Positions 1-7,384 of a stretch of DNA of 9,106 nt are shown piece by piece. The translations under genes and the position numbers were made by a program. The notes beneath the pieces were generated by a model. The model made no database searches and had not been told where the DNA came from. It worked only from the letters and a program-made list of their open reading frames with translations. The DNA comes from Butyrivibrio sp. (lineage in GTDB: Bacteria; Bacillota; Clostridia; Lachnospirales; Lachnospiraceae), in the NCBI GenBank assembly GCA_016297265.1, contig JAEDHB010000050.1, forward strand, positions 1-9,106, read 5' to 3'. The first letter of the stretch is position 1, and the number at the start of each line of letters is the position of its first letter.

Positions 1-77
1 GGCGTATTTACGCGGTCTGCGAGGTTTTTACCTTTTCTCAACTGTCAAAGATGGGTTTGTATATTTCAACCAAATTT

Positions 78-1574
78 TTACAGAAAAACTATATTTTTTA
101 TGTCAATTCTACCAATTCCATGATAGATAAGATGGAGCGTATACACTCCGCTCACTTCTCCGAACTCACAATTGAAGCTCTTCCACTCTCTTCCGGCACA
201 AATATCGATTGACCCAAGAACGGTTGTACGGTCAGCAGAATCCGTAACAGATACATCAATTCTGCCCTTCGGGCTGTCATTGTCATAAGCCCTGACAACA
301 AGGGATATTTTCCCGGTTTTGTCAAACTCAAAATATCTGTATCCTATAAGCGTGTTATCGCAAATCTCACTGATAAATCTGTCATTTTCATCATTGTTAA
401 CATTTGGAAACGATTCCTTGTATATGCTGTTTGAACCGTGTGGCATCCTGCCGTTGGTCAGGATGCATGCAATGACTGCAGGATATTCTCCCGAAGCCTT
501 AAGCGGTCCGCCATTGAGGCCGCAGGATGTAATGCACACCTGCTCAATGCTTCCGTCGTCATTGATATGAATTTTTTCAGCACAGGCCTGCCTGCTGTAA
601 TCTGATTTATGTGTAAGTCGATGGTAAAATACATACCAGTCCGAACCAATTTTTTCAATGCTTCCGTGCGTGGTTCCGGTCATATTGAGCTTATCCTCTT
701 CTTTTCTGCCCCTGTATCCAATGTCTCCGTTGGACACAATCACTCCGCCAAACGCAAAATTCCTGTCAGGATAATCGCTGGTAGCATAGCATAGCTCGTG
801 GTTTTGAAGTGAGGAATAGATAAAATAGTATTTTGAGCCTATTTTTCTTATGGAAGCCGCCTCATAAAACGGATGCTCTTCAAAATTCGTGCCCTTAACC
901 CTGTACGGAATAATATGCTTTGCTTCTTCCTTTACCGTCAGCATATCGTCCTCCAGAACGAGCATACTTGGACCCATTACACTGTCGGCGGTTCCAAGAA
1001 TTTCCTCACGGCTCTTTCCGAACATTTCCATCTCACACTGTATTTTTTCTTCATCATGTACAAAATCCGGTTCTTCCTCATACGGATACTGAGTGCCGTA
1101 GTAGAGGCGAATAACTCCGTCATCATTGATTACTCCGGGGTCAAAGCAGACATATTTCTGCATCGGCGTACCATCCTGATTATGTACAATTCCAAGATAT
1201 TCATACTTTCCTGCCGGTGTATCACACACTGCAACTGATATCGGGCCGTGATATCCGCCCTTTCCGAATTTTCCGGACATACAATAGTACAGATAGTATC
1301 TTCCGTCATTGCCCCTGACAACATCCGGCGCATACATATATTTTCTGTTATGGTAATCCGGGTCCTGACATGCCTTATATATCACGCCCTCGCATCTCCA
1401 GTTTTTCAGGTCATCCACGGGTGCGGAATAAACTGTATAATCAAGCATACAATAGGTCTCCCCGGCCTCCTTATCATGTGAGCCATAGAGGTATACTCTG
1501 TCTCCGAACACATGCGGCTCTCCATCCGGAATGTATTCGCTGATTGGTAGAAATGGGTTAAAAATCTGTTCCAT
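78..1574 (-). CDS. Glycoside hydrolase family 43 protein with C-terminal CBM6-like domain
   Basis: Predicted cytoplasmic glycosidase of 498 aa, of the family that includes beta-xylosidases and alpha-L-arabinofuranosidases; the exact substrate cannot be read from sequence. A five-bladed beta-propeller domain spans roughly residues 1-360. Candidate catalytic residues are Asp17 in PDGEP (base), Asp145 in FDPGV (pKa modulator) and Glu238 in YEAAS (acid). Asp84 in YAPDV and His303 in THGS are also family-typical. Residues about 385-498 resemble a CBM6-type beta-sandwich ending in RIDIKNIVFL. There is no signal peptide, so it probably acts on imported oligosaccharides. The start is supported by GGAGA six bases upstream. 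It lies 53 bases after the DeoR-type regulator with no clear terminator between them, so co-transcription with the fructose genes is possible but unproven. A fructan-active GH32 enzyme would carry other N-terminal motifs, so release of fructose is not expected. Confidence 0.88.
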   Translation of the reverse strand: MEQIFNPFLPISEYIPDGEPHVFGDRVYLYGSHDKEAGETYCMLDYTVYSAPVDDLKNWRCEGVIYKACQDPDYHNRKYMYAPDVVRGNDGRYYLYYCMSGKFGKGGYHGPISVAVCDTPAGKYEYLGIVHNQDGTPMQKYVCFDPGVINDDGVIRLYYGTQYPYEEEPDFVHDEEKIQCEMEMFGKSREEILGTADSVMGPSMLVLEDDMLTVKEEAKHIIPYRVKGTNFEEHPFYEAASIRKIGSKYYFIYSSLQNHELCYATSDYPDRNFAFGGVIVSNGDIGYRGRKEEDKLNMTGTTHGSIEKIGSDWYVFYHRLTHKSDYSRQACAEKIHINDDGSIEQVCITSCGLNGGPLKASGEYPAVIACILTNGRMPHGSNSIYKESFPNVNNDENDRFISEICDNTLIGYRYFEFDKTGKISLVVRAYDNDSPKGRIDVSVTDSADRTTVLGSIDICAGREWKSFNCEFGEVSGVYTLHLIYHGIGRIDIKNIVFL

Positions 1575-1627
1575 AAAATTCTCCTGAATGTATTTGCAGT
1601 CCCCTTGTTTTACGAGGATTGAATTTT

Positions 1628-2371
1628 CTATACGGTGATAATATTATTTAACGAGCGATAATGTTCAGAAGGAACGTCGTCGGTAATAATCTGTGCATCC
1701 CCGATATCCGCGAAGGTCACGGAGCTTGTCTCACCAAATTTAGTGTTATCGGCAAGAATATAGCATTTCTGGCAATTGTGCAACGCTGTTTTTTTGACAA
1801 GTGCCTCGCTGTAGTCAGGTGTGGTATAACCTGATTTGATAGAAATACCATTGGTTCCGAAAAAACCTTTTGAAAAATGATAGCCCTGAATAGTGACAAC
1901 CGCCTGTACCCCCACAACAGCCTCGGTAGTTCCTTTTAGCTCGCCACCCACGAGTATAACCTTAAAGCCTGCATTGGCAAGAATCTTGGCATGAGCCACC
2001 GCATTGGTTACATAGGTTGCATTACGCTCGGTTATGTAGCTAATCATGCACTCCGTAGTTGTTCCTGCATCAATATATACAAAATCATCCGCTTCAATAA
2101 GCTGCGCTGCATACTGCGCCACTCTGGTCTTAGCCTCAATATTTACAAGTGATTTCTGGGATACGGAAAGTTCTTTGGTAATGAATCTGTTTTCCCTTAA
2201 AACAGCACCGCCGAAAACCTTTGTCAGCTTGCCAATACTGTCCAGATAATTCAAATCCCTTCTGATTGTTGATTCCGACGAATCAAATTTTTCCCTTATC
2301 TCTCCGACTGTAATACTTCCCTTTTCTTCCAGCATCTGAAGTATCATTTCCTGTCTTTGTTCTGTTAGCAT
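1628..2371 (-). CDS. fruR: DeoR-family transcriptional regulator, probable fructose operon repressor
   Basis: A 247-aa DNA-binding regulator. Residues 1-56 form the DeoR winged helix-turn-helix (MLTEQRQEMILQMLEEKGSI onward, with STIRRDLNYL as recognition region and KVFGGAV after it). The rest is the DeoR sugar-phosphate sensor domain: DAGTTTE at 101-107, VTNA at 121-124, LVGGELK at 140-146, FFGTNGIS at 170-177, GYTTPD at 181-186 and LADNTKFG at 206-213. In this family the effector is a phosphosugar; the neighbours make fructose-1-phosphate the best guess. The start is at 2371, with AAGGAG seven bases upstream; an in-frame ATG ten codons earlier lacks such a site. It is the fifth gene after fruK, fruA, ptsH and ptsI, whereas many Firmicutes place fruR first. 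The specific name fruR rests on context. Confidence 0.88.
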   Translation of the reverse strand: MLTEQRQEMILQMLEEKGSITVGEIREKFDSSESTIRRDLNYLDSIGKLTKVFGGAVLRENRFITKELSVSQKSLVNIEAKTRVAQYAAQLIEADDFVYIDAGTTTECMISYITERNATYVTNAVAHAKILANAGFKVILVGGELKGTTEAVVGVQAVVTIQGYHFSKGFFGTNGISIKSGYTTPDYSEALVKKTALHNCQKCYILADNTKFGETSSVTFADIGDAQIITDDVPSEHYRSLNNIITV

Positions 2372-2402
2372 AGCAAATCTCCTTCCAAAATAATGCCACA
2401 TT

Positions 2403-2426
2403 ACCCCCTTGATAACTCAAGAGGGT
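2403..2426 (-). promoter_or_regulatory. Intercistronic hairpin between ptsI and fruR
   Basis: Ten-base arms (ACCCTCTTGA and TCAAGGGGGT on the minus strand) pair at nine of ten positions around a four-base loop, 22 bases after the ptsI stop and 31 bases before the fruR start. No U-tract follows; the next bases are AATGTGG. It is therefore not a standard intrinsic terminator. It could partly end transcription, protect the upstream mRNA 3' end or mark a processing site. The role is inference. Confidence 0.5.
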
Positions 2427-2448
2427 TAATGGGAGAATGGATATGTGA

Positions 2449-4080
2449 TTAAAGAGCTGAAGTATCAGTCTCTCTTATCTTTTTACGAATTGTCAATACA
2501 CTGCCCGGAGAAACTGAAAGCTCGTCCACGCCCATTTTGAGAAATTGTCCGGTAAGCTCTGTATCTCCACCAAGTTCTCCGCATATTCCGGCCCAGATTC
2601 CTGCTTTGTGTGCATTTTCAACTACCATCTCAATCATCCTCAATACTGCAGGATGATGTGGATCATAGAAATCGTCAAGTTTGGTATTCTGACGGTCAAT
2701 TGCCAGTGTGTACTGCGTCAAATCATTAGTGCCGATGCTGAAAAAATCAACCATCCGGGCCAGTTCGTAGCTCATCATCACCGCTGCCGGAGTTTCAATC
2801 ATGATTCCAATCTGAGGATTTCCGAAATTAATTCCCTGCTCTGTAAGCTCCTTTTTTACCGTTTCCTCAATTTCCTTAATCTGTTTTACCTCCTCCGTGC
2901 TGATAATCATAGGATACATAATTGCAAGATTACCATATGCACTGGCTCTGAAAAGAGCACGGAGCTGAGTTTTAAAAATCTCCGGTCTTGTGAGGCAGAT
3001 TCTTATTGCGCGGCATCCCATCGCAGGATTTTCTTCCTTGTCCATTTTAAAATAATCACACTGTTTGTCAGCTCCGATGTCAAGTGTCCTTATTATCACC
3101 TGACGGCCTGCCATTGTCTCCACCACTGTTTTGTATATTTTGAATTGTTCTTCTTCAGTAGGATAATCGTCTCTCTCAAGATATATGAACTCACTTCTGA
3201 AAAGTCCGATACCTGATGCATCATTTTCCACTACTGTCAAAAGGTCCTTTATATTACCAATATTAGCATAAAGCTTAATATGTTTTCCATCTAAAGTAAC
3301 ATTTTCTTTTCCCTTGAGTGTCTGGAGCAGTTTCTTTTTCTCGATATCCTGTTTCTGAAGCTCCATCATCTTCTCAATAATATCTTCATCAGGATCAACA
3401 TAGATTACTCCGTTATAGCCGTCAACAATACCCTGTTTGCCATCCACTGATTCGTCCAGAGGAATTGGTGTACCAATCATTGCAGGAATTCCCATGGTTC
3501 TTGCAAGGATTGCCGTGTGCGAATTTGAAGAACCACCCACACTTACAAAGGATAAAACCATGTTTTTGTCAAGCTGTACCGTTTCCGATGGAGCCAGGTC
3601 ATCCGCAATAATAATCACCGGTTCACTGCCGGATATGCTGCTCTCGCTTCCCCCTGACAATATTTTGACAAGTCTTTCCGAAATATCTTTTACATCCGCT
3701 GCCCGCCCTTTCATGTACTCATCTTCCATGGATGAAAACATAAGCGCAAAATTATCTCCTGTAGCGGCAACTGCAAACTCTGCATTTACTTCCTGATTAT
3801 CTATAATATTATGCACTGATTCCTTGTAGTCATCATCTTCCAACATCATTTGATGTATTTCAAAAATTGCAGCGTTGGTCTCGCCAACTTCTTTAACTGC
3901 TTTGTCATACAATTCCTTAAGCTCATCGATTGCCTGAGCAACTGCCCTGTTATAACGCTCTTTTTCCTTCTCGCAGTCCTCGATATGAACACGCTTTACC
4001 TGCTGTTCATTCTTTTTGTAAACTGATATTTTGCCAATTGCAATACCACCAAATACACTTTTTCCTGAATATTCTCTCAT
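2449..4080 (-). CDS. ptsI: PTS enzyme I (phosphoenolpyruvate-protein phosphotransferase)
   Basis: Soluble 543-aa enzyme that takes phosphate from PEP and passes it to HPr, the first step of the sugar phosphotransferase system. The N-terminal part carries the HPr-binding helical region and the phosphohistidine swivel domain, with active His188 in GGSSNSHTAILAR. The C-terminal PEP-binding barrel keeps the expected residues: Arg295 in GLFRSEF, Arg331 in IIRTLDIGADK, Glu429 in MIETPAA, Asn452-Asp453 in GTNDLTQY, Arg463 in DRQN and Cys500 in GICGELGGD. The length is slightly under the usual 570-575 aa but no core motif is missing. The active-site loop reads GGSSNSH, one residue longer than the familiar GGRTSH. 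A moderate site (GGGTG, seven bases before ATG) supports the start. It sits downstream of ptsH, with a strong hairpin between the two genes. Confidence 0.97.
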   Translation of the reverse strand: MREYSGKSVFGGIAIGKISVYKKNEQQVKRVHIEDCEKEKERYNRAVAQAIDELKELYDKAVKEVGETNAAIFEIHQMMLEDDDYKESVHNIIDNQEVNAEFAVAATGDNFALMFSSMEDEYMKGRAADVKDISERLVKILSGGSESSISGSEPVIIIADDLAPSETVQLDKNMVLSFVSVGGSSNSHTAILARTMGIPAMIGTPIPLDESVDGKQGIVDGYNGVIYVDPDEDIIEKMMELQKQDIEKKKLLQTLKGKENVTLDGKHIKLYANIGNIKDLLTVVENDASGIGLFRSEFIYLERDDYPTEEEQFKIYKTVVETMAGRQVIIRTLDIGADKQCDYFKMDKEENPAMGCRAIRICLTRPEIFKTQLRALFRASAYGNLAIMYPMIISTEEVKQIKEIEETVKKELTEQGINFGNPQIGIMIETPAAVMMSYELARMVDFFSIGTNDLTQYTLAIDRQNTKLDDFYDPHHPAVLRMIEMVVENAHKAGIWAGICGELGGDTELTGQFLKMGVDELSVSPGSVLTIRKKIRETDTSAL

Positions 4081-4103
4081 AATAGTTCACCCATTCTGAA
4101 ACA

Positions 4104-4134
4104 ATGTGCCGGTACCGTAACAATACCGGCACAT
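4104..4134 (-). promoter_or_regulatory. Strong intercistronic hairpin between ptsH and ptsI
   Basis: A perfect 11-bp stem (ATGTGCCGGTA pairing with TACCGGCACAT) encloses a nine-base loop, starting 16 bases after the ptsH stop and ending 23 bases before the ptsI start. On the transcribed strand the next bases are TGTTTCAG, so there is no real U-tract and full termination is unlikely. Plausible roles are partial attenuation or protection of the upstream mRNA against 3' exonucleases, either of which would favour HPr over enzyme I. The structure is seen directly; the role is inferred. Confidence 0.6.
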
Positions 4135-4150
4135 CGCAAACACTGTATAA

Positions 4151-4408
4151 TTACATATTTTGTTCCATGAAAGATTTGATTGCCTCAAAGGCTGCATCCT
4201 CATCTTCGCCATCAATTGTAATTGTAACCATATTGCCGTTTTTTACAGCTAATCCCATTATTGCAAAGATTTTTTTGCAATCTCCGGTCTTTCCTTCTTT
4301 ACTGATTGTTATCGAACTGCTGAAGGCCTTTGCAGCTTTTACCAGCTCTCCTGCCGGTCTTGCATGTATTCCCTCAGGGTCAGTGATTGTGTAATTAAAT
4401 TCCTTCAT
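4151..4408 (-). CDS. ptsH: Phosphocarrier protein HPr, lacking the regulatory Ser46
   Basis: An 85-aa HPr that carries phosphate from enzyme I to the IIA domain of FruA. The catalytic loop GIHARPAGELV places active His exactly at position 15 and Arg at 17, as in Bacillus subtilis HPr. The segment that normally contains Ser46 (KSIMGVMSL in B. subtilis) reads KKIFAIMGL, with Lys46; position 12 is Glu. HPr kinase could not modify it at residue 46, so it should work in transport but not as the classical CcpA co-regulator. The start at 4408 is set by GGAGG seven bases upstream; a reading extended five codons to a TTG has no such site and would run through the real ribosome binding site. It follows fruA by 17 bases, so the two are surely co-transcribed. 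Confidence 0.96.
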   Translation of the reverse strand: MKEFNYTITDPEGIHARPAGELVKAAKAFSSSITISKEGKTGDCKKIFAIMGLAVKNGNMVTITIDGEDEDAAFEAIKSFMEQNM

Positions 4409-4425
4409 CTTATTTTCCTCCAATA

Positions 4426-6330
4426 CTATTCTTCAACTTTTTTCTTTAATAAGCCCAAAAGAATGCAGCTTACCAATGTTCCTGTCACAAGTGACACTAC
4501 ATACAACCAGGCATTACCGATAACCGGTATTACGAACACTCCGCCGTGAGGAGCCATCAGTGTACATTTGAAAAGCATACTCATGAGTCCTGCAACGCCT
4601 GAACCAATAACGCATGATGGAATAACTCTTACCGGATCTGCTGCGGCATATGGAATTGCTCCCTCTGTGATGAAAGCAAGTCCCATGATAAAGTTGGTTG
4701 GTCCTGCTTTTCTTTCTTCTTTTGTGAATTTTTTCTTGAAAAGAAGTGTCGCAAGTGCTATGGCGCATGGTGGAACCATACCACCTATCATTACTGATGC
4801 CATTATATCATATTTTCCTGAGGCAATGGCAGCTGTTCCGAACAAATATGCTGCTTTGTTGAAAGGACCACCCATATCCACTGCCATCATTCCACCGAGA
4901 ACGAATCCCAGTAAAAGTCTGCTTGTGCCGCCCATTGCGTCAAGTCCGTTATTAAGCGCTGTGTTGATTGAACCCATTACCGGTTCAATTCCGAATTTCA
5001 TTACAAGTCCGATTACCAGAATGCCTATCAGAGGATATATGAGAACCGGAGCGATTTTTTCAAGTGCTTCCGGAAGATGTGCGCAAAGTTTTTTGAGTAA
5101 TACCACAAAATATCCTGCAATAAAGCCTGCAACTAAAGCACCGAGGAAACCTGATTTACCCTGGGACGCCATATAACCTCCCACAAAACCTACTGCCAAT
5201 GCCGGCCTGTCGCCAATTGCCATTGCAATAAAACCTGACAATACCGGAAGCATCAATCCGAAGGCAACACCGCCAATGTCCTTGAATACCTTTGCCACCT
5301 CATTGATTGTTCCGAAATTAGCTTTTTCAGCTTCAGTAAGCGCTCCGATATCCACAGTAAGTGTATCGATAAGAAAAGCTATGGCAATCAATATTCCTCC
5401 GCCAATTACGAAAGGTAACATATGTGAAACACCATTCATGAGATAGGTATATATTTTGTGTGCAAAACCCTTTCCCTTGCCGTTGTCAGTTTTTTTCTGA
5501 CTGCCCTCAGCTGCCTTGTATACCGGCGCCTCCTTATTGAGGGCTCTTGCTATCAATTCATCCGCTTTATTTATTCCGTCTGAAACCTGGCACTCGATTA
5601 CATGTTTGCCGTCGAATCTGTCCATTGGCACCATGGCATCGGCAGCAACAATAATGCAATCCGCCATTTCAATATCCTCATCTGTGAGAACATTTTTTGC
5701 TCCGCTTGAACCCCTGGTCTCAATTTTTACGGTGCATCCTGCTTTTTTTGCAGCCTTTTCTATTCCTTCTGCTGCCATGTAAGTATGTGCGATTCCTGTA
5801 GGGCAGGAAGTCACTGCCAGAATCCTTGATTCGCCCTTTGAAGTATCCTGAAGCTTCTCATCAATGCTCTTTGTCTCTCCATCTGCACTGTCGATTATTC
5901 CCAGAAATTCTTCCACGCTGGCTGCATTTCTGAGTTTTTCCGTAAACTCCTCATCCATCAAAAGAACTGAAAGCTTGCTTAGAACATCCAGGTGAACATT
6001 GTCCTCTGTATTAGGTGCGGCAATGAGAAAAAGAAGTGTAACCGGCTCACCGTCAAGTGAATCAAAATCAACTCCATCCTTGATTACCATTGCTGCAAGT
6101 CCCGGATTATTCACAGCATCACATTTGCCATGAGGGATTGCAATTCCTTCCCCGATACCTGTTGTACTCTCTTCTTCTCTTGCATACACCTGTTTTCTGT
6201 ATGCTTCAGGATTATTTAGTTTTCCGCTGAGATTCATCAACTCAACTGCCATATCGAGAGCTTCGCTCTTACTTTTTGGTGATGCATCAAGTTTTACGCT
6301 TCTTGCATCAATCAAATCACTAATTCTCAT
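4426..6330 (-). CDS. fruA: PTS fructose permease, fused IIABC
   Basis: A 634-aa membrane protein that imports fructose while phosphorylating it to fructose-1-phosphate. Domains run A-B-C. IIA (about 1-150) has active His67 in GEGIAIPHGKCDAV. IIB (about 168-265) has active Cys176 in TSCPTGIAHTYMAAE, the fructose-type IIB signature. A charged Lys/Gly-rich linker (about 267-288) leads into IIC (about 290-630), a multi-helix membrane channel with GGPFNKAAY at 487-495, FITEGAIPYAAADP at 553-566 and APHGG at 593-597. The start at 6330 has GGAGGAG with good spacing that overlaps the end region of fruK; an upstream in-frame TTG is not supported. Only 16 bases separate it from the fruK stop. Specificity for fructose rests on IIB type and the fruK neighbour; a mannitol-type permease would differ in domain order. 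Confidence 0.96.
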   Translation of the reverse strand: MRISDLIDARSVKLDASPKSKSEALDMAVELMNLSGKLNNPEAYRKQVYAREEESTTGIGEGIAIPHGKCDAVNNPGLAAMVIKDGVDFDSLDGEPVTLLFLIAAPNTEDNVHLDVLSKLSVLLMDEEFTEKLRNAASVEEFLGIIDSADGETKSIDEKLQDTSKGESRILAVTSCPTGIAHTYMAAEGIEKAAKKAGCTVKIETRGSSGAKNVLTDEDIEMADCIIVAADAMVPMDRFDGKHVIECQVSDGINKADELIARALNKEAPVYKAAEGSQKKTDNGKGKGFAHKIYTYLMNGVSHMLPFVIGGGILIAIAFLIDTLTVDIGALTEAEKANFGTINEVAKVFKDIGGVAFGLMLPVLSGFIAMAIGDRPALAVGFVGGYMASQGKSGFLGALVAGFIAGYFVVLLKKLCAHLPEALEKIAPVLIYPLIGILVIGLVMKFGIEPVMGSINTALNNGLDAMGGTSRLLLGFVLGGMMAVDMGGPFNKAAYLFGTAAIASGKYDIMASVMIGGMVPPCAIALATLLFKKKFTKEERKAGPTNFIMGLAFITEGAIPYAAADPVRVIPSCVIGSGVAGLMSMLFKCTLMAPHGGVFVIPVIGNAWLYVVSLVTGTLVSCILLGLLKKKVEE

Positions 6331-6346
6331 AAGTTTCTCCTCCAAT

Positions 6347-7258
6347 TCATTCTATTATTACCTTCTTCAAAACTTCTGTAACTTCATCCTTGGTTGCAAG
6401 ATTCTCCGAAAATGCACTTGCGCTTCCCGTTGCAACGCCTGTTCTAAAAGCATCCTCGTAATTGTTTCTATCAAGCCATCCTGCGATAAATCCTGCTACC
6501 ATCGAATCTCCTGCTCCCACCGAATTATGCAAGGTTCCTTCCGGTGCAGAAGCTTTGTATATAGATCCATCCTCAGCCACCAGTACGGCTCCCTGTCCTC
6601 CCATGGATACCAATACATTTCTTGCTCCCTTTTCCTGCAATTTTCTTGCATATGGAACAACTTCATCCCTGGTCTTTAATTCAACGCCAAATATCTCTCC
6701 CAGTTCATGATGGTTGGGCTTGATAAGAAATGGTCTGTATTCGAGAACATTCATTAAAAGATCACTCGTCGCATCCACTGCAATCAGAATATTCTTTTGT
6801 TCAAGTTCCCGGCAGATATCCCTGTATATACTGTCAGACACTGTTTTCGGAATACTTCCTGCCAGCACAAGCACATCCCCCGATGTCAGTTCATTCAGCT
6901 TATTCTTAAGTACATCAATCATTTCTTCCGTTATTGTCGGCCCCTGACCATTTACTTCCGTCCCATCAATATTTTTGATCTTCATATTGATTCTTGAGAA
7001 GCCCTCATTGATTCTGATAAAATCCGTCCTGACGCCAAAAGCTTCTACGCTTCTTGCAATTTCTGTCCCCGTAAAGCCGGCTATAAAACCCAGTGCCGTG
7101 GTATCATATCCCAGATTATTGAGAACGATCGATACATTGATTCCCTTTCCTCCGGGTAGGATGAGTTCCGTATTCGTACGGTTTGTCATTCCCAGTTTAA
7201 AATCATCCACAGAGACAATGTAGTCCAGTGACGGATTAAAAGTAACTGTATAAACCAT
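6347..7258 (-). CDS. fruK: 1-phosphofructokinase
   Basis: A 303-aa PfkB/ribokinase-family sugar kinase that converts the fructose-1-phosphate made by FruA into fructose-1,6-bisphosphate with ATP. The N-terminus TVTFNPSLDYIV is typical of FruK and LacC-type kinases. The substrate-binding glycine motif GGKGINVSIVLNNLG lies at 36-50, the family Lys-Pro-Asn (IKPNHHEL) at 179-186, and the C-terminal PfkB signature NSVGAGDSMVAGF at 245-257 with catalytic Asp251. Tagatose-6-phosphate kinase is the main look-alike, but the adjacent fructose IIABC settles the role. The start at 7258 has AAAGGAG five bases upstream; an ATG five codons earlier has no ribosome binding site. It is the first gene of the apparent operon, about 44 bases from the predicted transcript start. 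Confidence 0.96.
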   Translation of the reverse strand: MVYTVTFNPSLDYIVSVDDFKLGMTNRTNTELILPGGKGINVSIVLNNLGYDTTALGFIAGFTGTEIARSVEAFGVRTDFIRINEGFSRINMKIKNIDGTEVNGQGPTITEEMIDVLKNKLNELTSGDVLVLAGSIPKTVSDSIYRDICRELEQKNILIAVDATSDLLMNVLEYRPFLIKPNHHELGEIFGVELKTRDEVVPYARKLQEKGARNVLVSMGGQGAVLVAEDGSIYKASAPEGTLHNSVGAGDSMVAGFIAGWLDRNNYEDAFRTGVATGSASAFSENLATKDEVTEVLKKVIIE

Positions 7259-7291
7259 GTCCGCTCCTTTCATATTGATTGTTTGTGACGC

Positions 7292-7301
7292 TTTTTGATT
7301 A
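7292..7301 (+). repeat. TTTTTGATTA decamer at the predicted fru transcript start
   Basis: This matches nine of ten bases of the tandem decamers at 7385-7404 and lies just downstream of the -10 box, where a bound repressor would block initiation. A shorter copy, TTGATTG, lies at 7275-7281 before the fruK ribosome binding site. It is a candidate FruR site; the binding claim is inference. Confidence 0.4.
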
Positions 7302-7308
7302 TGTTATG

Positions 7309-7337
7309 ATTATATCGTCATATTCAGTCATTTTCAA
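7309..7337 (-). promoter_or_regulatory. Predicted sigma-A-type promoter of the fru operon
   Basis: On the minus strand TTGAAA (7332-7337) is followed after exactly 17 bases by a perfect TATAAT (7309-7314). Transcription would start near 7302, giving a leader of about 44 bases before the fruK ATG. It is the best promoter match found in the window and is correctly oriented. A TGATTG half-site overlaps the -35 box at 7335-7340. Confidence 0.8.
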
Positions 7338-7369
7338 TCATAATTTTTCACAAAAAATAGAATTTAGTT

Positions 7370-7384
7370 TGTGCATTTTGCACA
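7370..7384. promoter_or_regulatory. Perfect 15-bp palindrome upstream of the fru promoter
   Basis: TGTGCA and TGCACA flank a TTT centre, next to the decamer repeats and about 32 bases beyond the -35 box. The symmetry and position fit a dimeric regulator site. Stem arms of six bases in DNA this AT-rich could also arise by chance. I cannot name the protein. Confidence 0.4.

Noticed and set aside
1..77. TTGACA on the minus strand as a promoter for a downstream gene
   Set aside because: No acceptable -10 box is found at the right distance before the window ends.
78..1574. GH43-like enzyme as a fructan hydrolase (GH32) matching the fructose operon
   Set aside because: The N-terminus has PDGEP and the later APDV, FDPGV and YEAAS motifs of GH43; the GH32 beta-fructosidase signatures (such as NDPNG and RDP) are absent.
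2403..2426. Full transcription terminator after ptsI
   Set aside because: No U-tract follows the stem on the transcribed strand, and a regulator gene with a good ribosome binding site follows within 31 bases.
2545..3216. 223-codon plus-strand open frame inside ptsI
   Set aside because: Antisense to conserved PEP-binding motifs of enzyme I, with Cys/His/Ser-rich composition and no recognisable domain.
4568..5176. 202-codon plus-strand open frame inside fruA
   Set aside because: It lies antisense to the well-supported IIC domain and is low-complexity (Pro, Ser, Ile, Thr); it is a mirror of the membrane-protein coding sequence.
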